A DNA stretch of 64,000 nt from Catonia carolina (taxonomy: Eukaryota; Arthropoda; Insecta; Hemiptera; Achilidae): the NCBI GenBank assembly GCA_035578175.1, contig JAQMRL010000044.1:1-64000 (forward strand), given 5' to 3'. Shown here in pieces: positions 26,650 through 36,923 of this stretch (its first letter is position 1; each line of letters begins with the position of its first letter). The translations under genes were made by a program, and so were the position numbers. The notes under the pieces were generated by a model. The model searched no databases. It was given only the letters and a program-made list of their open reading frames with translations, and was not told where the DNA came from.

Positions 26650-29600
26650 ACACATCAGTTCAAGAATAATGTAACTTATGTAATAATATACATATTTCCA
26701 TTTTTCAAAAATAGTGTATGTTCGTGTACTAGTGTATAAAAGTGTATATTTTTAATTGGTTTTTTTAATTATAAAAGTCCATATCATTTCATATATCTGT
26801 GTAGGCCTGATCTACGCGGCAAAATTTTTTTTTTTAACACATATTATTGTGAAAAATTGTTTTAGTGTATATTATACCATAAACGATTTTGTAGTGTTTG
26901 GTGTGTGTAATAATAATTTTTTGTTCGAGTATAAATATTATTAGTATAAACGTAATCGTGTATAATTGTGTAAATGCTGTGTAAAACAACTAGTGTGTGT
27001 TGGTTTACATTCTTTTATAGTTTTTGTATGTAACAACAGTTCAAAGATTTTGTAACTAGTGTAGTAGTTCACATATTAGAGTTTTTACGTAATAGTGTAT
27101 GGTCGTGTATTAGTGTATAAAAGTGCATACTTTTGTAATATTGTATATACCTCCAAACTCCAGTGTTTTACGTATTTGTGTAAAATTGTGAATTACGTGG
27201 AAACATTTAAAGTCCTTAATTACTAATTAGTGTAAAAAATTGTATTAGTGTATATCATACCAAACTCGTTTTTGTAGTGTATAGTGTATGTAAGTGTGTA
27301 TCAGGAAAATATTTCTTTGTATTAATATTAGTAATAATATATAACTTATAGTGTATATACTCTGAAAAACAATAACTGTATGTCTGTGTATATCCTTTAC
27401 AGTTGTTTCTTACAGTAACTGTTCAAAAAGTATGTAATTAGTGTAATAATAAAGATATTTCAATTTTTAAGTAATAGTGTATGTTCGTGTGGTAGTGTAT
27501 ATTAGTGTATATTTTGTTTTTTTATTTACTTATAAACGTCCAGTTTATTTCATACGTGTGTGTAAGTGTTATTTATGTGGCAAAATTATAATAGTCCCTG
27601 AACACAAATTTGTGTAAAAAATTGTATTAGTGTATATAACAATTATCGTTTTATTAGTGTATAGTGTTTGCAAGTAAATATAAAAAAAATTGTTAATTGC
27701 ATTAGTATTAGTATTAATATGTAACTATTAGTGTAAAATTGAATTTTTACTATGTAAAACAATTAGTGTATGTCTGTGTACGTTCCTTTTTATTTCTTTT
27801 TAACACATCAGTTCAAAAAGTATGTAACTTATGTAATAATATACATATTTCCATTTTTATTTACTAGTGTATGTTCGTGTATTAGTGTATGAAAGTGTAT
27901 TTTTTTATTGGTTTTTAAATTATAAAAGTCCATTTCATTTTATATGGCTGTGTAAGCGTGCATTACGCGGCAAAATTTAATTATCTTTGAACACATATTA
28001 GTGTAAAAATTGTTTTAGTGGATATTATACCATAAACGTTTCCTAGTGTATGGTGTATGTAATAATAATTTTTTGTACTTGTATTAGTATTATTAGTATA
28101 AAATTATTCGTGTATGAATGAGTACATGCTGTGTAAAACCATTAGTGTGTGTTGAATTACATTCTTTTATAGTTTTTGTATATAAAAACAGTTCAAAAAT
28201 TTGTAACTAGTGTAATAGTTCACATATTATAGTTTTTACGTAATAGTGTATGTTCGTGTATTAGTGTATAAAAGTGTATATTTTTGTAGATTTATACATA
28301 TTTACAAACGGTCAGTTTATTACATATTTGTGTAAAATTGTGAATTACGTGGAAACACTTAAAGTTCTTGAACACTAATTAGTGTAAAAAATTGTATTAG
28401 TGTATATCATACTATAGTCGTTTTTGTAGTGTTTAGTGTATTTAAGTGTATATCAGAAAAATTTTTATTAGTATTAATATTAGTAATATTATATAATTAT
28501 TAGTGTGTAATTGTGTTTATACTCTGTAAAACAATAACTGTATGTCTGTGTACATTCCTTTATAGTTTTTTTAATACAGCATGTGATGAAAAAGTATGTA
28601 TTTAGTGTAATATTATACATATTTTAATTTTTAAGCAATAGTGTATGTTCGTGTATTAGTGTATAAACGTGTATATTTTGTAATTTTTAATTTAGTTATA
28701 AACGTCCAGTTCATTTCATATGTGTATATGTGTTACTTTTGTGGCAAATCTTTAATAGTCCTTGAACAGTAATTTCTGTAATAAATTGTATTAGTGTATA
28801 TCATACCATAGTCGTTTTTGTAGTGTATAGTGTATGTAAGTGTATATTAGAAAAACATTTTTTTGTATTAATATTAGTATTAATATATAACTAACAGTGT
28901 ATAATTGTGTATATACTCTGTATAACACTAACTGTATATCTGTGTACATTTTTTTGACAGTTTTGTTATACAGTAACTGTTCAAAAGTATGTATTTATTG
29001 TAATACTATACATATTTCAATTTTTAAGTAATAGTGTATGTTCGTGTATTAGTGTATAAAAGTGTATTTTTGTAGTTTTTTATTTAGTTTAAACGTCCAG
29101 TTCATTTTATATATGTGTGTAGGTGTTGTTTACGTGGCAAAACTTTAATAGTTCTTGAACACTTATTTGTGTAAAAAAATGTATTAGTGTATATAACAAT
29201 TATCTTTTTATTTGGGTATAGTGTATGGAAGTAAATATAAAAAATAATTGTTATTTGTAATAGTATTAAGTATTTATATGTAATTATTAGTGTAAAATTC
29301 AGTTTTTACTATGTAAAACAGTTATTGTATGTCTGTGTACGTTCCGTTATAGTTTTTGTATAACACATCATTTCAAGAAGTATGTAAATTATGTAATAAT
29401 ATACATATTTCAATTTTTAAGTAATAGAGTATGTTCGTGTATTACTGTATAAAAGTTTTTTTGTTTTGGTTTTTTTTAATTATAAAAGTACATTTTATTT
29501 CATATGTCGGTGTAAGCGTGAATTAAGCGGCAAAATTTAATTATTTTTGAACATATATTAGTGTACAAAATTGTTTTAGTGTATATTATACCATAAACAT

Positions 29601-30307
29601 TTTTCTAGTGTTTGGTGTATGTAATAATAATTTTTTGTTAGAGTATTAGTATTATTAGTATAAACCTAGTCGTGTATAATTGTGTAAATGCTGTGTAAAA
29701 CAACTAGTGTGTGTTGGTTTACATTCTTTTATAGTTTTTGTATGTAACAACAGTTCAAAGATTTTGTAACTAGTGTAGTAGTTCACATATTATAGTTTTT
29801 ACGTAATAGTGTATGGTCGTGTATTAGTGTATAAAAGTGCATACTTTTGTCATATTGTATATACCTCCAAACTCCAGTGTTTTACGTATTTGTGTAAAAT
29901 TGTGAATTACGTGGAAACATTTAAAGTCCTTAATTACTAATTAGTGTAAAAAATTTTAATAGTGTATATCATACCAAACTCGTTTTCGTAGTGTATAGTG
30001 TATGTAAGTGTACATAAGAAAAACATTTATTTGTATTAATATTAGTATTAATATATAACTAACAGTGTATAATTGTGTATATACTCTGTAAAACAATAAC
30101 TGTATGTTTGTGTACATTTCTTTACAGTTGTTTTTTACAGTAACTGTTCAAAAAGTATGTAATTAGTGTGATAATAAACATATTTCAATTTTTAAGTAAT
30201 AGTGTATGTTCGTGTATTAGTGTATAATAGTGTATATTTTGTATTTTTTATTTACTTATAAACGTCCAGTTCATTTGATACGTGTGTGTAAGTGTTGTTT
30301 ATGTTGC
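26650..30307 (+). repeat. Diverged satellite array with ~2.7-kb higher-order repeat
   Basis: The array returns to plus orientation at AACACATCAGTTCAAG. A stretch with the rare variants CCTCCAAACTCCAGTGTTTTAC and CCTTAATTACTAATTAG occurs near 26975-27250 and again near 29690-29950, a spacing of about 2.7 kb (seven monomers), and once more near 33230-33480. Diverged monomers have therefore also been amplified in blocks. The right end at 30291-30307 is one copy of a LINE target duplication. Confidence 0.88.
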
Positions 30308-31484
30308 TTTTCCAATGTCTTGTTAGTCAGGAGAACCAATTGATTTGTCTGACTGCCGATTGTTGTTAGCTCATTTAGCATTACCCAGGGTGCACCACGT
30401 GGAGGCGAACTATCGTTACACCCCGCAGCCTAATGCTAGCAAGACTGAGGTTTCTTGCTTTCACCTTAACAACAAACTTGCCAAGAGAGAGCTCAAAATC
30501 CAGTTCGAGAACAAATTGCTTCTTCACAATAGGACCCCAAAATATCTAGGCATAACACTTGATAGAACTCTTTCTTTCAAACATCATCTGTCAAGAATAG
30601 CAGAGAAATTGAAAGCAAGGAATAATATTATACAAAAGCTCTGTGGAACAACTTGGGGAGCTTCAGCCTCAACTCTTCGCTCAACAGCTCTGAGCCTTGT
30701 GTTCTCAGCTGCTGAATACTGTGCACCTGTCTGGCTAAACAGCCCTCACACTCATAGAGTAGACGCCCAACTCAATAATACCATGAGAATGATCACTGGC
30801 GCTATCAGATCAACACCTACTGAATGGCTTCCAGTATTGAGCCACATACCACCCCCAAACCTGCGCCGCAAGAATGCCCTCATTAGAGAGTATGATAAGA
30901 TTGTTGACAATCAAGACCTGAGAATTCATGAGGATATTGAAAACGCAAATATAACTCGTCTGCGATCAAGAAAGCCACCTACAAAAACTGCAATTACTGC
31001 CAAAGAGGAAGCATTTAACATACCCAGTGCATGGCAGCAAGAATGGGCATCAAAGCAGCAAGAACAAATCCCATGGTTTTCACAAAAACCGCCAGGTTTT
31101 GGACTACCTCGTAGAAAATGGTCAGCTCTAAATAGAATAAGAACAAAACACGGTAAGTGTGCTGATTTATTGTTTAAATGGGGCAAAATACCATCGCCTT
31201 TATGTGAGTGTGGTCAAAGACAAACTATTGATCACATAGTGAAAGAGTGCAGAATAACTGCCTTTAGAGGAGGGACAAGAGCGGATTTCCTGATGGCAAC
31301 TCCAAAATCAATAGCCTACTTGGACAGACTGGATGTCTGTATATAGACTTAAGCATGTTTTTAGTATTACGTACTGTATGTACATATTTAGACAGATAGA
31401 TTAGACAGAGGGTCATATTTGATCCCAATATATAACAATTATGATGCTGACTTTTTAAATGTCTTGAAAAGCCATACGCTAAAT
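30308..31484 (+). mobile_element. 5'-truncated Jockey-like LINE with 17-bp target duplication
   Basis: The insert is bounded by AGTGTTGTTTATGTTGC (30291-30307) and AGTGTTATTTATGTGGC (31485-31501), copies of satellite sequence differing at two positions, which is a target-site duplication of about 17 bp. It contains the C-terminal part of ORF2 and about 135 bp of 3' UTR ending in ACGCTAAAT. There is no long poly-A. Loss of the 5' part with a clean duplication is the normal result of target-primed reverse transcription that stopped early. Confidence 0.85.
30345..31346 (+). CDS. C-terminal part of a Jockey-like LINE reverse transcriptase ORF
   Basis: This 333-codon open frame is the end of a non-LTR retrotransposon polyprotein. 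It starts after the catalytic RT motifs. PKYLGITLDRTLS and AAEYCAPVW belong to the thumb and post-RT region typical of Jockey-clade elements. A C-terminal cysteine-histidine motif of the form CxC-x7-H-x4-C lies at residues 287-302 (CECGQRQTIDHIVKEC), which in this family is thought to bind nucleic acid. The apparent start is TTG and is an artefact of truncation; an in-frame TAG lies at 30324-30326. Without the palm domain the fragment cannot have polymerase activity. The frame is otherwise uninterrupted, so the insertion is not very old. The natural stop is at 31344-31346. Confidence 0.85.
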   Translation: MSDCRLLLAHLALPRVHHVEANYRYTPQPNASKTEVSCFHLNNKLAKRELKIQFENKLLLHNRTPKYLGITLDRTLSFKHHLSRIAEKLKARNNIIQKLCGTTWGASASTLRSTALSLVFSAAEYCAPVWLNSPHTHRVDAQLNNTMRMITGAIRSTPTEWLPVLSHIPPPNLRRKNALIREYDKIVDNQDLRIHEDIENANITRLRSRKPPTKTAITAKEEAFNIPSAWQQEWASKQQEQIPWFSQKPPGFGLPRRKWSALNRIRTKHGKCADLLFKWGKIPSPLCECGQRQTIDHIVKECRITAFRGGTRADFLMATPKSIAYLDRLDVCI

Positions 31485-34079
31485 AGTGTTATTTATGTGG
31501 CAAAATTTTAATAGTCCCTGAACACTAATTTGTGTAAAAATTGTATTAGTGTATATAACAATTATCGTTTTATTAGTGTATAGTGTATGCAAGTAAATAT
31601 AAAAATAATTGTTAATTGTATTAGTATTAGTATTAATATGTAACTATTAGTGTAAAATTGAGTTTTTACTATGTAAAACAATTAGTGTATGTCTGTGTAC
31701 GTTCCTTTATATTTTTTTTAACACATCAGTTCAAAAAGTATGTAAATTATGTAATAATATACATATTTCCATTTTTATGTACTAGTGTATGTTCGTGTAT
31801 TAGTGTATAAAAGTGTATTTTTTTATTGGTTTTTAAATTATAAAAGTCCATTTCATTTCATATGGCTGTGTAAGCGTGCATTACGCGGCAAAATTTAATT
31901 ATCTTTGAACACATATTAGTGTAAAAAATTGTTTTAGTGGATATTATACCATAAACGTTTTCTAGTGTATGGTGTATGTAATAATAATTTTTTGTACTAG
32001 TAATAGTATTATTAGTATAAAATTATTCGTGTATGAATGTGTACATGCTGTGTAAACAATTAGTGTGTGTTGAGTTACGTTCTTTTATAGTTTTTGTATA
32101 TAACAACAGTTCAAAAAATTTGTAACTAGTGTAATTGTTCACATATTATAGTTTTTACGTAATAGTGTATGTTCGTGTATTAGTGTATAAAAGTGTATAT
32201 TTTTGTAGATTTGCATATACTTACAAACGGTCAGTTTATTACATATTTGTGTAAAATTGTGAATTACGTGGAAACATTTAAAGTCCTTGAACACTAATTA
32301 GTGTAAAAAATTGTATTAGTGTATATCATACTATAGTCGTTTTGTGTAGTGTTTAGTGTATTTAAGTGTATATCAGAAAAAATTTTATTAGTATTAATAT
32401 TAGTATTATTATATAATTATTAGTGTGTAATTTTGTATATACTCTGTAAAAAAATAACTGTATGTCTGTGTACATTTATTTTGACAGTTTTGTTATACAG
32501 TAACTGTTCAAAAAGTATGTAATTAGTGTAATAATATACATATTTCAATTTTTAAGTAATAGTGTATGTTCGTGTATTAGTGTATGAAAGTGTATTTTTT
32601 GTAGTTTAATATTTAGTTTTAAACGTCCAGTTCATTTCATATATGTGTGTAAGTGTTGTTTACGTGGCAAAATTTTAATAGTTCTTGAACACTTATTTGT
32701 GTAAAAAATGTATTAGTGTATATAACAATTATCGTTTTATTAGGGTATTGTGTATGGAAGTATATATAAATATAATTGTTATTTGTATTAGTATTAGTAT
32801 TTATATGTAATTATTAGTGTAAAATTCAGTTTTTACTATGAAAAACAATTATTGTATGTCTGTGTACGTTCCTTTATAGTTTTTTAACACATCAGTTCAA
32901 GAAGTATGTAAATTATGTAATAATATACATATTTCAATTTTTACGTAATAGTGTATGTTCGTGTATTACTGTATAAAAGTTTTTTTTTTGGTTCTTTTAA
33001 TTATAAAAGTACATTTCATTTCATATGTCTGTGTAAGCGTGAATTACGCAGCAAAATTTAATTATTTTTGAACATATGTTAGTGTAAAAAATTGTTTTAG
33101 TGTATATTATACCATAAACGTTTTTCTAGTGTTTGGTGTATGTAATAATAATTTTTTGTTCAAGTATTAGTATTATTAGTATAAACTTACTCGTGTATAA
33201 TTGTGTAAATGCTGTGTAAAACAACTAGTGTGTGTTGGTTTACATTCTTTTATAGTTTTTGTATGTAACAACAGCTCAAAAAGTTTTTAACTAGTGTAGT
33301 AGTTCACATATTATAGTTTTTACGTAATAGTGTATGGTCGTGTATTAGTGTATAAAAGTGTATACTTTTGTAATATTGTATATACCTCCAAACTCCAGTG
33401 TTTTACGTATTTGTGTAAAATTGTAAATTACGTGGAAACATTTAAAGTCCTTAATTACTAATTAGTGTAAAAAATTGTAATAGTGTATATCATACCATAC
33501 TCGTTTTTGTAGTGTATAGTGTATGTAAGTGTACATAAGAAAAACATTTATTTGTATAATTATTAGTATCAATATTTAACTAACAGTGTATAATTGTGTA
33601 TATACTCTGTAAAACAATAACTGTATGTTTGTGTACATTTCTTTACAGTTGTTTTATGCAGTAACTGTTCAAAAAGTATGTAATTAGTGTATTAGTATAC
33701 ATATATCATTTTTTAAATATTAGTGTATGTTTGTAAATTAGTGTATAAAAGTGTATATTTTGTAATTTTTTTATTAGTTATAAACGTCCAGTTCATTTCA
33801 TATGTGTTTGTATGTGTTATTTACGTGGCAAAATTTTAATAGTCCTTGAACACTTATTTGTGTAAAAATTTGTATTAGTGTATATAACAATTATCGTTTT
33901 ATTAGTGTATATTGTATGCAAGTAAATATATAAATAATTGTTAATTGTATTAGTATTAGTTTTAATATGTAACTATTAGTGTAAAATTGAGTTCATACAA
34001 TGTGAATCAATAAGTGTATCTCTGTGTACGTTCCTTTATAGTTTTTTAACACATCAGTTCAAAATGTACGTAAATATGT
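31485..34079 (+). repeat. Diverged satellite array
   Basis: The array continues in register after the LINE, beginning with the second copy of its target duplication. Much of 31485-32400 closely matches 27570-28460, including the variant GCTGTGTAAGCGTGCATTACGC. The block ends at the target duplication ATGT (34076-34079) of the next transposon. Confidence 0.9.
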
Positions 34080-34108
34080 CTGTGGTCAGCGGGAAAATGC
34101 ACTTAAGT
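34080..34108. repeat. Left terminal inverted repeat
   Basis: Pairs with 36891-36919 reversed. It matches at 26 of 29 positions and contains the motif ACTTAAGT at its inner end. Confidence 0.85.
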
Positions 34109-36898
34109 CAAAAAGTGCAATTTTTCAGAAGCAACATTTTTTCAATTTACTGATTACTATTTAAGTTTAAATTTGACTCAATGGTATATTTTACTTACAA
34201 TTGGATATAATATTACCACAACATGTACATATTATAAAATTATTGAAATAAAGAAAAAATACATGACTTAAGTGAAATTGTCCTAGAATAAGGATGACTT
34301 AAGTCATTTTACACAAATGCAAATAATTAAACTCATTATGGTAAAACTATTTATTATTTAAAAGAAATATTTTTCTGTATTTGTTAAACTTAAAATGATA
34401 ATTAAATTCTCTTCCAAGACTTTTTAATTACCATGTAATGTTCTTGAATAAAAAATTCTATTAAAATAAGATAAAAAATTCTATTAAAAATAATGAAAAA
34501 TAAAATAATAATATAAAACAAATAAAACAATGAAAATAAATAATGATAATAATAATAATAATAATAATAAATAATAAATAAAATAATAAAAATGATAAAA
34601 ATTCGATTAAAATCAGAAGTACATAAGTTTCTGTTATTTTATAAGTTAGTATTACTACCACAAAAATGTAATATAAATCAAAGGATTACAGCACTGAAAT
34701 AAAGAATAAAATTATTGAAAAATATAAGTTATAAAACACTATAAATAAAATGAAAATCATCATATTTTTTAACATTCCTATCCACTTAACACCTGCCTGT
34801 TAATAAAAAAATTAAAACTAATACACACATGAATAAAATTGTAACTATACACAATGACTTAACTTTTAGAATAGTAAATGATTATAGCTTACCTATTATA
34901 CGATGCAAAATGTAAGTAAAAATAGACTAAAATTACATAATTGCAACTTACAAGTAAATTAACAAAAATAAAAAATATGGAGTAGTTTTTATGAATACTA
35001 AGGACAAAGAATACACTAAATAATAGATTACATAATAGCTGATACATGAGTGTTACAATTTGTGAAAACCTCCTAATACTTCTTATACTTAGAATACTTA
35101 ACACTTACTTAACATTACTTAACCCTAACTTAACACTTAGGTACTTATAATGTTTCATCAGCATCAAACTCAACAAGATCGGGATCATCATCTGGTTTGT
35201 TAAGTACCTACAGCTGTTGATAAAAATTGTGGAAATATGTTGGCACTAAAGATAACAAAGATAGTAGATCCTTTTTCTTTTCAGCTGAGATAGCTACTGG
35301 TTTGTTTGTTATAGTTTGAACAGGAACTGTTTCATTTCCTCGTCGTTTCAAACTTAATGTTTTAAAAGGCTGTTCACGTGACAGTGATTCCTTATAAAGG
35401 ACATTTCCAAAATCAGCTGTGTACCTGAACCACTGCACATCATGCCACTTGAAGTTTTCACCGTCCGTATTCTTCTTCTTTAAAACAAGTGGTCCTCTTA
35501 GTAACAAAGCAAAGTCTTTGAAATCACTTTGTTGCATCTCTACCACTTTAAACTTTTTACTACTTGTTCTGACCAGTTGATACCAATCGTGCGGGTGGAA
35601 AATCTGAATGGATGTTTTCTTTTTTTTCCTCTCAATGATTGAATGGTCTACATCAACTTCCATGTGACTGTGCCCAGGTACCATGAATTTGTGGACAATT
35701 GTTGTAATAGCACTGTTGGAATCACTGAGTAGTGTGGTAAACATGGCTGAGACTGGAGAATTTCTATTCTGTCCACCGCAGGTGTCAGAATACAGAACTA
35801 CATGTTTCACAGTTATAGGTAAATTCTTAATATGCATAAATAAACATGATGCTATTTGGTTGGCACCTCGACCAGCAATTGCCTCGTGCCACATGTAGTG
35901 CGTGGATTCTCCAGTAGATGCATCATTAATTGTCAGATTAAATGTCCACAGACTGCGCTTGTAGAAGGCAACTGATGACTGTAGAGCAGGTGTTGGTAAG
36001 CACTGCTGTAAATCAAATGTTAAGCATTTCACTTCACCATTTTCCTCTGAAAGAAGCTTATCTACTTTCTTCTCATTATAAGCTCTGTCAGCTGCATCAT
36101 GGTGAGCATCTCTTTCTACAACAATCTTCTGTTGAGAAACTTCATCTTCTACAAGTTGCAGTTTCATTTTATAAACATCACACTTGTGACATGTGTCAAT
36201 CTTGGGTTTTTTAAATGCAATATTCATTTGCTTAAATTGCTTAGTATAAATCTTTATAAATACAGGTGCTGGTGTAGCCTCTTTATATAACAGATACATT
36301 TCATTTAATGTTAAATGGGACTGTAAATATCGTTTCTGGGTATGACTTCGTGAGTAATGACTCTCATAATTTGGAAATCTGTTTATTTGGTCTCGGACCT
36401 CGGCTAACTTTTCTTCTGGCCATTTATTAGATGGAGTTGTCACACCTCGGTTATCTGGAGTTATTACACCACTTACACTTTTACACTTACACTTACAAAT
36501 TTTTATTTTTTAAATACCTAATAAATAAAATAAAGTAAAAACATGGTATTGATAAATATTTAATTAAATTATTGATTTATTATGCATTAGCGATATCTGA
36601 CTTAAGTTCTTATTCCCCGCCAGGTGAGGTTTATTATTTTGTCCATATTAACTTAAATGGACTTAAGTGCTTTTACCATGCCTTTGCATTATGATTTTAA
36701 TATAGGACGAACTAACTTAAGTAGACTTAAGTACTTTTTCCTTCCGATTATTTTAAAAAATAAACTAGGTGGAAATGTACAAAGCTGTTTTTCTAAAATC
36801 CAACCAATAATTGACTTAAGTGCTTTTGCCAACATATGAGTTATCAGCATGCAAAAACTTTACGCCAATAAAAAAAAATTGTATTTCCTAACTTAAGT
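34101..36898. promoter_or_regulatory. Nine subterminal ACTTAAGT sites
   Basis: The exact palindrome ACTTAAGT starts at 34101, 34266 and 34297 near the left end and at 36600, 36661, 36715, 36725, 36814 and 36891 near the right end. It is often followed by GCTTTT or GTACTTTT and preceded by G or A. Clustering within about 320 bp of both termini is the pattern of transposase-binding sites in several DNA transposon superfamilies. The asymmetry, three against six, is also common. The binding role is inferred. Confidence 0.6.
35208..36443 (-). CDS. Putative transposase with SDTCGGQNRN signature (DUF7869-like)
   Basis: A 411-codon frame is the only long gene of the transposon, so it is the likely transposase. 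A pair of cysteines at 85 and 88 (DTCHKC) suggests a zinc site. Acidic candidates for an RNase H-like DDE/D centre are D144 (LTFDLQQ), D220 (YSDTCGGQNRN) and a cluster at E262, D264 and D266 (HSHMEVDVDHS). The signature resembles uncharacterised animal proteins that I recall as Pfam DUF7869; this was not verified by search. Relatives usually have a longer N-terminus. The frame starts with GTG, and open sequence extends about 18 codons further upstream (VSGVITPDNRG) to an in-frame TAA, so an upstream exon or truncation is likely. The stop lies about 1.1 kb from the left terminus. No frameshift is seen, and coding is GC-richer than its surroundings. Confidence 0.7.
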   Translation of the reverse strand: MTTPSNKWPEEKLAEVRDQINRFPNYESHYSRSHTQKRYLQSHLTLNEMYLLYKEATPAPVFIKIYTKQFKQMNIAFKKPKIDTCHKCDVYKMKLQLVEDEVSQQKIVVERDAHHDAADRAYNEKKVDKLLSEENGEVKCLTFDLQQCLPTPALQSSVAFYKRSLWTFNLTINDASTGESTHYMWHEAIAGRGANQIASCLFMHIKNLPITVKHVVLYSDTCGGQNRNSPVSAMFTTLLSDSNSAITTIVHKFMVPGHSHMEVDVDHSIIERKKKKTSIQIFHPHDWYQLVRTSSKKFKVVEMQQSDFKDFALLLRGPLVLKKKNTDGENFKWHDVQWFRYTADFGNVLYKESLSREQPFKTLSLKRRGNETVPVQTITNKPVAISAEKKKDLLSLLSLVPTYFHNFYQQL

Positions 36899-36919
36899 GC
36901 TTTTTCCCGCCAACCACAG
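36891..36919. repeat. Right terminal inverted repeat
   Basis: Reverse complement of the left terminus with three substitutions. It is flanked outside by the second ATGT copy. Confidence 0.85.
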
Positions 36920-36923
36920 ATGT

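Larger units (their letters stand above)
34080..36919 (-). mobile_element. 2.84-kb DNA transposon, 29-bp TIRs, ATGT target duplication
   Basis: The ends are inverted repeats of 29 bp with three mismatches: CTGTGGT, two variable bases, GCGGGAAAA, one variable base, then GCACTTAAGT, at 34080-34108 and reversed at 36891-36919. ATGT flanks both sides (34076-34079 and 36920-36923). Removing the element plus one ATGT restores satellite order, TACGTAAAT-ATGT-AAAAATATACATA, so the insertion is clean. The inside holds one long minus-strand coding region and AT-rich flanks with an (AAT)n microsatellite near 34540-34580. A 4-bp duplication is known for Sola, Ginger and some Academ elements; the superfamily cannot be settled from sequence alone. 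Having intact ends, it may be a fairly recent arrival. Confidence 0.85.

Noticed and set aside
34461..34661. 66-codon minus-strand frame with an isoleucine run
   Set aside because: Translation of an (AAT)n microsatellite inside the transposon; no start context or homology.
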